Below, in pieces: positions 1 to 5,146 of a stretch of DNA of 7,082 bases. The DNA comes from JAHFPN01 sp036559465 (GTDB lineage Bacteria > Pseudomonadota > Alphaproteobacteria > Rhizobiales > Xanthobacteraceae). Under the pieces are notes generated by a model. It searched no databases. It worked only from the letters and a program-made list of their open reading frames with translations, and was not told where the DNA came from. Each line of letters begins with the position of its first letter. Within the stretch, counting starts at the first letter, position 1. Both the position numbers and the translations under genes were made by a program. Where the stretch lies: NCBI GenBank assembly GCA_036559465.1, contig DATBTC010000003.1:1-7082 (forward strand), in the 5' to 3' direction.

Positions 1-747
1 GCGGGTGCGGAACGAGCCGCGCCCGGTCATGTAGGCTTCGGCGATGCTTTCCTTGGAGTCGACAATAATGCCCCCGGTGGGGAAATCCGGGCCTTTTACC
101 CATTTCAGCAGCGACTTCGACTTGGCGTCGGGCTTGTCGATCAGATGCAGGGCGGCGTCACACAGCTCGGCCGCGTTGTGCGGCGGGATCGAGGTGGCCA
201 TGCCGACCGCGATGCCCTGCGAACCGTTGGCGAGCAGATTGGGAAACGCACCGGGCAAAACGATCGGCTCGCTCTCGCTGCCGTCGTAGGTCGGGCGGAA
301 ATCGACCGCGTCCTCGTCGATGCCGTCGATCAGAAGCTTGGCGACTTCGGTAAGGCGCGATTCCGTGTAACGCATCGCGGCCGGGTTATCGCCGTCGATG
401 TTGCCGAAATTGCCCTGGCCGTCGACCAGCGGATAGCGCGCGGCGAAATCCTGCGCCAGGCGAACCAGCGCGTCGTAGATCGCCTGGTCGCCGTGCGGAT
501 GGAAATTGCCCATCACGTCGCCGACGATCTTGGCCGATTTCTTGAAAGTGGCGCCCGGATCGAGCCGCAGCACCCGCATGCCGTAGAGGATGCGCCGGTG
601 CACCGGCTTCAGGCCGTCGCGCGCGTCGGGCAGCGCGCGGCCCATGATGGTGGAGAGCGCATAGGCGAGATAGCGCTCCTCGAGCGCTTCCCGGAGATCG
701 ATCTCCTCGATGCCCCGGTCGCCCGGGGGAATCACCCGCTTGCCCAT
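1..747 (-). CDS. parC: DNA topoisomerase IV subunit A (ParC), N-terminal 249 residues, 3' end off the window
   Basis: ParC is the DNA-cleaving subunit of topoisomerase IV (ParC2ParE2), which decatenates replicated chromosomes and relaxes supercoils in the cytoplasm. The reading frame is open from the ATG to base 1 and covers the winged-helix/breakage-reunion domain. Family hallmarks seen are ALSTIMGRALPDARDGLKPV (30-49), HPHGD (83-87), the block RYPLVDGQGNFGNIDGD (104-120), and MRYTESRLT with the predicted catalytic tyrosine Tyr127. The alternative, GyrA, is less likely: the NFGNIDGDNPAAM form and the N-terminal lead MGKRVIPP are what I know from rhizobial ParC, whereas GyrA normally reads NFGSIDGD. 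The start is supported by a GGTGAT element 2 nt upstream. The gene follows recO after 41 nt and is probably cotranscribed with it. The quinolone-contact serine of E. coli ParC (Ser80) is Gln88 here. The C-terminal beta-pinwheel lies outside the window. Confidence 0.95.
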   Translation of the reverse strand, partial: MGKRVIPPGDRGIEEIDLREALEERYLAYALSTIMGRALPDARDGLKPVHRRILYGMRVLRLDPGATFKKSAKIVGDVMGNFHPHGDQAIYDALVRLAQDFAARYPLVDGQGNFGNIDGDNPAAMRYTESRLTEVAKLLIDGIDEDAVDFRPTYDGSESEPIVLPGAFPNLLANGSQGIAVGMATSIPPHNAAELCDAALHLIDKPDAKSKSLLKWVKGPDFPTGGIIVDSKESIAEAYMTGRGSFRTR

Positions 748-749
748 GA

Positions 750-755
750 ATCACC
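750..755 (-). promoter_or_regulatory. Ribosome binding site of parC (GGTGAT)
   Basis: The minus strand reads GGTGAT, then TC, then the ATG. It matches the 3'-proximal part of the full Shine-Dalgarno sequence (AAGGAGGTGATC), so the short 2-nt spacer is compatible with normal pairing geometry. No AGGA-type core lies further upstream in the 41-nt gap. The site supports the ATG at 747 over any upstream start. The element overlaps a GATTC (GANTC) sequence. Confidence 0.5.
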
Positions 756-788
756 GGTAGACCAAGGACTTACGCGGAACAAGCCCGT

Positions 789-1517
789 TCAGGCCGCCGC
801 CGCTCGCGCCAGCGCAGCCAAGAGTGCTGCGCGCGACTCGGAAATTTCGAGCCCGCGCGGCTCGAACACGCGTCGCTCCAGGAAGAAGCCGGTGAGCGCA
901 AAGCCGGCGACGATTTCGGGGGCGCTCGCCGAATCCCGGCCCCCGATCAGAAATTGAGGCAGCGACAAGAGCTGCTCCTTCCATTGCTCGCCGGCGCCGC
1001 GCGAAACGGCGCGGCCCGATTTGGGCGAGACATAAATCAGGTCCACGCTCCCCCCGGTCGCGGCGCAGGAATCGAGATCGAGTCCAAAGCCGAGCTCGGC
1101 CAGCAGCGCCAGCTCGAAGCGCACCAGCAATGCACCCGCAATCGCGGGATCGTCGAGATGGTCGAGCATCATTTCGAGCGCGCGGTGCAGCCCGAGATGC
1201 GGGTCGCGCTCGGGCAGCAGCCGCAGATGCGCGGCGATGGTCTGCATGCCGTAGCTCGCCGCCGCCGAGCCCATCAGCCGGTCGGAGCGCACCCGCGTGG
1301 CTTCGAGCGAATAGCTGCCGAGATGCTCGTGCAGCCGCGCGCGCCACACCGCGCGCACGCTGTTGCCGGCCTGCAGCAGCGGCGTCACCTTGCGCGAGCT
1401 ACCGCCGCGCACCAGTCCGAGATGACGGCCGTGCGCCGCGGTCATCAGCTCCACCACCGCATGCCCCTCGCCGTGGCGGCGGCTGCCGAGAATGATCCCC
1501 TCGTCGGTCCATTCCAT
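789..1517 (-). CDS. recO: DNA repair protein RecO
   Basis: RecO belongs to the RecFOR pathway. With RecR it displaces SSB and loads RecA on single-stranded gaps, and it can also anneal complementary strands. The product is 242 residues, the usual family length. The N-terminal OB-fold runs from about residue 1 to 77 (opening MEWTDEGIILGSRRHGEG, then HLGLVRGG at 32-39), followed by the helical C-terminal domain with ALLVRFELALLAELGFGLDL (129-148). The start was chosen because MEWTDEGIIL matches known RecO N-termini, it sits 2 nt after the era stop, and GAAAGG lies 6 nt upstream. The frame stays open far upstream inside era, but that extension has no RecO homology. In many RecO proteins a C-terminal zinc site is built from CxxC pairs; here only Cys151 remains (CAATG), and the second pair is replaced by AVSRGAGE. 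It is probably cotranscribed with era and translationally coupled to it. Confidence 0.95.
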   Translation of the reverse strand: MEWTDEGIILGSRRHGEGHAVVELMTAAHGRHLGLVRGGSSRKVTPLLQAGNSVRAVWRARLHEHLGSYSLEATRVRSDRLMGSAAASYGMQTIAAHLRLLPERDPHLGLHRALEMMLDHLDDPAIAGALLVRFELALLAELGFGLDLDSCAATGGSVDLIYVSPKSGRAVSRGAGEQWKEQLLSLPQFLIGGRDSASAPEIVAGFALTGFFLERRVFEPRGLEISESRAALLAALARAAAA

Positions 1518-1519
1518 GG

Positions 1520-2440
1520 TCAGCCTTTCGGGAAGTCGAGCCCCATGGTGCGATAGCGCTCCGGGTCGTTCTCCCAGTCGCCGCGCACCTTCACATGCAA
1601 AAAGAGATGCACCGGCTTGCCGAGCGAATCCGAGATTTCCTTGCGCGCCGCCATCGAGATCGCCTTGATCATGCTGCCGCCCTCGCCGAGCATGATCTTG
1701 CGCTGGCTTTCGCGTTCGACGAACGCGGTCTGCTCGATGCGGATCGAGCCATTCGCCAGCTCCTTCCACGAATCGGTCTCGACCGTCGATTGATACGGCA
1801 ATTCGTCGTGTAGCTTGAGAAACATTTTCTCCCGCGTCACCTCGGCGGCCATCACGCGGTCCGACAAATCCGAAAGCTCGTCGGCCGGAAACAGCCACGG
1901 CCCTTCGGAAACGGCGCCGGCGATGTAGTCGCGCACGTCCGCGACCCCGTCGCCCTTGCTGGCGGAAACCATGAAGGTGCGCTCGAACGGCGTGAGCGCA
2001 TTGGCTTCGGCGACCAGTCCCAGCAGTGTGTCCCGTTTTACCAGATCGATCTTGTTGATAATCAACAGCTTTTTCGCCTTGGCGGAGCCGAGCCGGTTGG
2101 CGATCACGACGGTCTCCTCGTCCAAGCCGCGCGTCGCGTCGATCACCAGCGCAACGAGGTCCGCGTCGCCCGCCCCGCTCCAGGCCGCGGCGACCATGGC
2201 GCGGTCGAGCCGCCGCCGCGGCTCGAAAATGCCGGGCGTGTCGACGAAGATGATCTGCGACTGATCGACGACCGCGATGCCGCGCACCCGAATGCGCGTG
2301 GTCTGCACCTTGGGACTGACGATCGAGACTTTGGTGCCTACGAGCTCGTTCACCAGCGTGGACTTTCCGACGTTCGGTGCGCCGACGATCGCCACGAACC
2401 CGCAGCGCGTCGCACCGGCTTTCTCCGCGACGTCAGGCAT
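1520..2440 (-). CDS. era: GTPase Era, 30S ribosome assembly factor
   Basis: Era is an essential Ras-like GTPase that binds the 3' end of 16S rRNA and assists 30S maturation, partly at the membrane. The product is 306 residues, near the family norm of about 300. The GTPase domain (about 13-180) shows all G motifs: G1 GAPNVGKS (20-27), G2 QTTR (46-49), G3 DTPG (67-70), G4 NKID (129-132) and G5 SAS (159-161). After a linker, the C-terminal type II KH domain (about 205-295) carries the RNA-binding loop GEGG (252-255) within ESQRKIMLGEGGSMIK, and ends with HVKVRGDWENDPERYRTMGL. The ATG overlaps the last 8 nt of rnc and has no strong Shine-Dalgarno sequence, which suggests translational coupling to rnc. 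The rnc-era-recO order is widely conserved in Proteobacteria. No key residue is missing. Confidence 0.98.
   Translation of the reverse strand: MPDVAEKAGATRCGFVAIVGAPNVGKSTLVNELVGTKVSIVSPKVQTTRIRVRGIAVVDQSQIIFVDTPGIFEPRRRLDRAMVAAAWSGAGDADLVALVIDATRGLDEETVVIANRLGSAKAKKLLIINKIDLVKRDTLLGLVAEANALTPFERTFMVSASKGDGVADVRDYIAGAVSEGPWLFPADELSDLSDRVMAAEVTREKMFLKLHDELPYQSTVETDSWKELANGSIRIEQTAFVERESQRKIMLGEGGSMIKAISMAARKEISDSLGKPVHLFLHVKVRGDWENDPERYRTMGLDFPKG
1524..1529 (-). promoter_or_regulatory. Ribosome binding site of recO (GAAAGG)
   Basis: The minus strand reads GAAAGG followed by the 6-nt spacer CTGACC and the ATG. The site lies inside the last codons of era and the spacer contains the era TGA stop, so terminating ribosomes end directly on the recO start region. 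This decides the recO start at 1517. Confidence 0.6.
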
Positions 2441-3140
2441 CCGCCAGCACCACGCCTTGGCCCGCGAGCATGGCGGCCGCCGCGGCTTGTTCGGCGGTAC
2501 GCTTCGAGTTGCCGGAGCCTTCGGCGTCCTTGAAGCCCGGCAATTCCACGCTGATGACGAATTCCGGCTTGTGGTCGGGCCCGCGGCGATCCTTGATGCG
2601 ATAGATCGGCGTCGGCAGGCTGCGCGCCTGCGCCCATTCCTGCAGCATGGTTTTGGCGTCGCGCAGCAGCTTCTTGGACATGTGCAGCCGCTCGCCCCAC
2701 AGCCGCTCGACCATGTCGCGCGCTACTTCGTATCCGCCGTCGAGAAACGCCGCTCCGAGCACCGCCTCGCAGATGTCGCCGAGAATCGTCGGCTTCTTCC
2801 GCCCGCCCGATTGAGCCTCGCTGGCGCCTAGCTTGATATGCGCCCCGAGTTCGAGCGCGAGCGCGATTTCCGTACAGGTCTCCTTGCGCACCAGCGCCGA
2901 AAGCCGCCGCGAAAGCTCGCCCTCGGTGGCGCGCGGGAACTCGCGGAACAGAAGCTCGGAAATCGCCAGCCCCAGCACGTGATCGCCGAGAAATTCGAGC
3001 CGCTGATAGTGGCCGCCGCCCTTGATCCTGGGCTTGGCCGCGGTCATGTGGGTAAGCGCCAGCTCCAGGACCGTCTTGTCCGCGAAGCGGTAACCGAGCC
3101 GCTCTTCGAGCGCGGAGAGCGCGGGCTTCTTGCGCTTCAT
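2433..3140 (-). CDS. rnc: Ribonuclease III
   Basis: RNase III is a Mg-dependent, dimeric endonuclease for double-stranded RNA. It cuts the 16S/23S rRNA precursors and some mRNAs and sRNA duplexes. The product is 235 residues, a typical length. The catalytic RIII domain (about 8-157) has the signature RLEFLGDHVLG (47-57) with Glu49 and Asp53, EGELSR (73-78), and GDICEAVLGAAFLDGG (121-136) with the metal ligands Asp122 and Glu125. The double-stranded-RNA-binding domain covers about 161-230, from KTMLQEWAQ to the basic KRTAEQAAAAAML. By eye, the position of E. coli Glu38 is Gln46. The ATG overlaps the lepB stop as ATGA, with only a weak GGTG upstream, so translation is probably coupled to lepB. 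In E. coli, RNase III cuts the leader of its own operon; no long leader stem is visible directly before this gene. Confidence 0.98.
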   Translation of the reverse strand: MKRKKPALSALEERLGYRFADKTVLELALTHMTAAKPRIKGGGHYQRLEFLGDHVLGLAISELLFREFPRATEGELSRRLSALVRKETCTEIALALELGAHIKLGASEAQSGGRKKPTILGDICEAVLGAAFLDGGYEVARDMVERLWGERLHMSKKLLRDAKTMLQEWAQARSLPTPIYRIKDRRGPDHKPEFVISVELPGFKDAEGSGNSKRTAEQAAAAAMLAGQGVVLADA

Positions 3141-3892
3141 CGCACCAGCGAGAAAATCCGGCCCCAGCGCACGCTCCAGGGCCAGGCCCAGATCTCCCAG
3201 GCGTGGCTGCCTTCCTGGATCGAGAAGAACAGGATTTCGGCGCGGCCGATCAGGTTGTCATAGGGCACATAGCCGACCTGGGAGAGCACACGGGAGTCGG
3301 TCGAGTTGTCGCGGTTGTCGCCCATCATGAAATAATGGCCGGCCGGGACCGTGTAGACCGGCGTGTTGTCGTAGAAGCCGTTATCGACCAGGTCGAGGAC
3401 TTCATAGCTGACGCCGTTCGGCAGCGTCTCGCGGAAGCGCTTGACGCGCACGCGGCGGCCATCGGGCTCCTCGGAAATCGCGTCGGCCAGCTGCACCTTG
3501 GGCACCGCGCGGCCGTTGATCTGCAGCACGCCCTCGATCATCTGGATGCGGTCGCCGGGCAGGCCGATCACGCGCTTGATGTAGTCGGTGGATTCGTCCT
3601 TGGGCAGCTTGAACACGACGACGTCGCCGCGCGCCGGCTCCCCGCCCCAGATCCGGCCCGAGAACAGGTTGGGCGAGAACGGGATCGAGAAGCGGCTGAA
3701 ACCGTAGGAATATTTAGCGACAAACAGGTAATCGCCGACCATCAGCGTGTTCTTCATCGAGCCCGAGGGGATGTTGAAGGGCTGGAACAGAAAGGTGCGG
3801 ATCACCAGCGCGATGAGCAACGCGTGAAAAATCACGCGCACGGTCTCGACGAAACCGCTTTCCTTCTTCTTGCCGTTGGCCATCGTGCTCAT
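3137..3892 (-). CDS. lepB: Signal peptidase I (LepB)
   Basis: LepB is the membrane serine protease that removes signal peptides from Sec and Tat exported proteins on the periplasmic side. The product is 251 residues. After a short Lys-rich cytoplasmic tail (MSTMANGKKK) comes one predicted membrane helix (about 17-36, VRVIFHALLIALVIRTFLF), so this protein appears to have one N-terminal anchor where E. coli LepB has two. Box B is IPSGSMKNTL with nucleophile Ser45. Box D is RGDVVVFKLP to DYIKRVIGLPGD with general base Lys106. Box E is MGDNRDNSTDSR (190-201). The C-terminus is rich in Trp. The ATG at 3892 was chosen because AAAGGA lies 4 nt upstream. A second in-frame ATG at 3883 has poorer spacing, and the in-frame TTG at 3955 adds only unrelated residues. 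The stop overlaps the rnc start as ATGA. Confidence 0.97.
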   Translation of the reverse strand: MSTMANGKKKESGFVETVRVIFHALLIALVIRTFLFQPFNIPSGSMKNTLMVGDYLFVAKYSYGFSRFSIPFSPNLFSGRIWGGEPARGDVVVFKLPKDESTDYIKRVIGLPGDRIQMIEGVLQINGRAVPKVQLADAISEEPDGRRVRVKRFRETLPNGVSYEVLDLVDNGFYDNTPVYTVPAGHYFMMGDNRDNSTDSRVLSQVGYVPYDNLIGRAEILFFSIQEGSHAWEIWAWPWSVRWGRIFSLVR

Positions 3893-3896
3893 GAAG

Positions 3897-3902
3897 TCCT
3901 TT
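3897..3902 (-). promoter_or_regulatory. Ribosome binding site of lepB (AAAGGA)
   Basis: The minus strand reads AAAGGA, then CTTC, then ATG. This is one of the two clearest Shine-Dalgarno sequences in the window, in keeping with the 69-nt gap that means lepB cannot depend on close coupling to acpS. It decides the lepB start at 3892. Confidence 0.7.
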
Positions 3903-3907
3903 GGGTC

Positions 3908-3943
3908 CGCCGCCCCGCGGTCCGCCCGTATAGACGGGCGGCG
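3908..3943 (-). other. GC-rich inverted repeat in the acpS-lepB gap, with two alternative helices
   Basis: The 69-nt gap between the acpS stop and the lepB start holds a perfect 8-bp inverted repeat, CCGCCCGT-CTAT-ACGGGCGG on the minus strand (3941-3922), with a 4-nt loop. A second perfect 8-bp helix is possible between CGCCGCCC (3943-3936) and GGGCGGCG (3915-3908). It shares six bases of the first stem's 5' arm, so the two cannot form together. No U-tract follows, so this is not a canonical intrinsic terminator. Its role is unknown. It could protect or process the mRNA, separate the upper and lower operon parts, or be a chance product of high GC content. Confidence 0.55.
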
Positions 3944-3961
3944 CAGCCCAGGCAATGCAAC

Positions 3962-4366
3962 TCAAGCGCCGTTCTTCACCGCCGAAATCAATACGAAGGC
4001 CTGCGCCATGGGCCCTTCGTCGGTGAGGGTGAGATCGATCTTCGCCTCGCAGCCCTCGGGCGTAATAGCCTGCAGCCGCTTCAGCGCGCCGCCGGTGAGC
4101 TTCATGGTGGGCCGGCCCGAAGGCAAATTCACGACGCCCATGTCGCGCCACCATACGCCGCCGCGCATGCCGGTCCCCAGTGCTTTGGCGCAGGCCTCTT
4201 TCGCCGCGAAGCGCTTGGCATAGGTCGCGGGCGCGTTGGCGCGCCGCTCGGCGCGCGACCGCTCCGCATCCGTGAAAATACGCGTCAGAAAGCGCTCGCC
4301 GTGACGGCCGATCACTTTCTCGATGCGGCGAATGTCGGTGACGTCGGAGCCGATGCCGATGATCAT
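3962..4366 (-). CDS. acpS: Holo-[acyl-carrier-protein] synthase (AcpS)
   Basis: AcpS transfers 4'-phosphopantetheine from coenzyme A to the serine of apo-ACP, activating it for fatty acid and lipid A synthesis in the cytoplasm. The product is 134 residues, the usual length of this trimeric, single-domain group I phosphopantetheinyl transferase. Motif 1 is IGIGSDVTDIRRIE (3-16) with magnesium ligand Asp8. Motif 2 is RFAAKEACAKALGTG (52-66) with Glu57. The N-terminal MIIGIGSDV is the classic AcpS start, and GGAG lies 8 nt upstream inside pdxJ. The start overlaps the pdxJ stop as ATGA, so the two are translationally coupled; the pdxJ-acpS pair is also adjacent in E. coli. The frame extends upstream through pdxJ without any relevant homology, and that extension was ignored. 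Confidence 0.97.
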   Translation of the reverse strand: MIIGIGSDVTDIRRIEKVIGRHGERFLTRIFTDAERSRAERRANAPATYAKRFAAKEACAKALGTGMRGGVWWRDMGVVNLPSGRPTMKLTGGALKRLQAITPEGCEAKIDLTLTDEGPMAQAFVLISAVKNGA

Positions 4367-5133
4367 GCGGCGCGCTCCACGCGGCTGCGGCCCTTTTTCA
4401 TCGCCGCGCGCATCGTCGCGACCGCCTGCTCGAAGCCGACGAACAGCGCCTCGCCCACGAGGAAATGGCCGATATTGAGCTCCATGATCTCCGGCAGCGC
4501 CGAGATCGTTTCCGCGCTGGCGTAATCGAGCCCATGGCCGGCGTGAACCTCCAGCCCCGCTTTCTGCGCGAGCCGCGCACCTTCCCGAATGCGCTCCCAT
4601 TCGGCGGCCGCCTCGGCGGCATGAATCTGGATCAGTGCCTCGCACCAGGCACCGGTATGAATCTCGACCACCGGCGCGCCGGTGCGGGCAGCCGCTTCGA
4701 TCTGTTTCGGATCGGGAGCGATGAACAGCGAGACGCGGATGCCCGCCGATCCAAGCTGGCCGACCACCGGCGCCAGCAGATCGTGCTGCCGCGCCACGTC
4801 GAGGCCGCCTTCGGTGGTCCGCTCGGTGCGCTTTTCCGGCACCAGGCACGCCGCATGCGGCCGGACCAAAAGCGCGATGCGCAACATTTCCTCGGTTGCT
4901 GCCATTTCGAAATTGAGCGGCTTGTCGATCTCGGCCTTGAGGCGGGCGATATCTTCGTCGGTGATGTGGCGCCGGTCCTCGCGCAGGTGCGCGGTAATGC
5001 CGTCGGCGCCGGCCGCGATCGCGGCCCGCGCCGCGCGAACCGGATCGGGCAAACGCCCACCACGCGCATTGCGCACGGTGGCGACGTGATCCACGTTCAC
5101 GCCGAGACGGATCGGACGGACCATGATGCTCAT
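4363..5133 (-). CDS. pdxJ: Pyridoxine 5'-phosphate synthase (PdxJ)
   Basis: PdxJ performs the ring-closing step of the DXP-dependent vitamin B6 pathway. It condenses 1-deoxy-D-xylulose 5-phosphate with the 3-amino-2-oxopropyl phosphate made by PdxA, giving pyridoxine 5'-phosphate. The product is 256 residues, slightly longer than E. coli PdxJ, and is a TIM barrel. Conserved blocks are LGVNVDHVATVRNARGG (10-26), the phosphate and active-site loop AHLREDRRHIT (48-58, His49), LNFEMAATEEM (73-83, Glu76), LVPEKR and TTEGGLD (97-112), and HAGHGLDY (197-204, His200), followed by ELNIGHFLVG. All expected catalytic residues are present. The stop overlaps the acpS start, and the rsh stop lies 13 nt upstream. 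The start is uncertain: the ATG at 5133 or the in-frame ATG at 5124 are both possible, and neither has a strong Shine-Dalgarno sequence. The C-terminal KKGRSRVERAA is basic and probably not part of the barrel. Confidence 0.97.
   Translation of the reverse strand: MSIMVRPIRLGVNVDHVATVRNARGGRLPDPVRAARAAIAAGADGITAHLREDRRHITDEDIARLKAEIDKPLNFEMAATEEMLRIALLVRPHAACLVPEKRTERTTEGGLDVARQHDLLAPVVGQLGSAGIRVSLFIAPDPKQIEAAARTGAPVVEIHTGAWCEALIQIHAAEAAAEWERIREGARLAQKAGLEVHAGHGLDYASAETISALPEIMELNIGHFLVGEALFVGFEQAVATMRAAMKKGRSRVERAA
4375..4378 (-). promoter_or_regulatory. Ribosome binding site of acpS (GGAG)
   Basis: GGAG on the minus strand is followed by an 8-nt spacer (CGCGCCGC) and the acpS ATG. It lies within the final codons of pdxJ and supports reinitiation at the ATGA junction. 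Confidence 0.5.
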
Positions 5134-5146
5134 GGGATCGTTTCGC

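Noticed and set aside
145..957. 270-codon plus-strand open frame opposite parC and the end of recO
   Set aside because: Low-complexity translation with no motif, lying antisense to the strongly conserved ParC breakage-reunion domain.
1518..1898. In-frame N-terminal extension of recO through era
   Set aside because: The added residues are an alternate-frame reading of the Era KH domain. RecO homology begins exactly at the ATG at 1517, which has its own ribosome binding site.
3922..3941. Hairpin as a rho-independent terminator after acpS
   Set aside because: The stem is followed by GC-rich sequence with no run of U, so a canonical intrinsic terminator is not supported.
3893..3955. TTG start 21 codons upstream giving a longer LepB
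   Set aside because: The extra residues are not typical of LepB, and the ATG at 3892 has a good AAAGGA at proper spacing.
3930..3960. Possible promoter for lepB (TTGCAT at 3960-3955 with TCTATA near 3935-3929)
   Set aside because: The spacer is about 20 nt, too long for a standard sigma-70 promoter, and the -10-like bases are the loop of the hairpin.
3203..4525. 440-codon plus-strand open frame opposite lepB, the acpS-lepB gap, acpS and part of pdxJ
   Set aside because: Its translation has no recognisable domain and is rich in Arg, Ala, His and Asp as expected from the complement of GC-rich coding DNA. It runs across three well-supported genes on the other strand.
4367..4849. In-frame N-terminal extension of acpS through pdxJ
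   Set aside because: The extension is Arg/Gly-rich and unlike any AcpS. The family N-terminus begins at the ATG at 4366.
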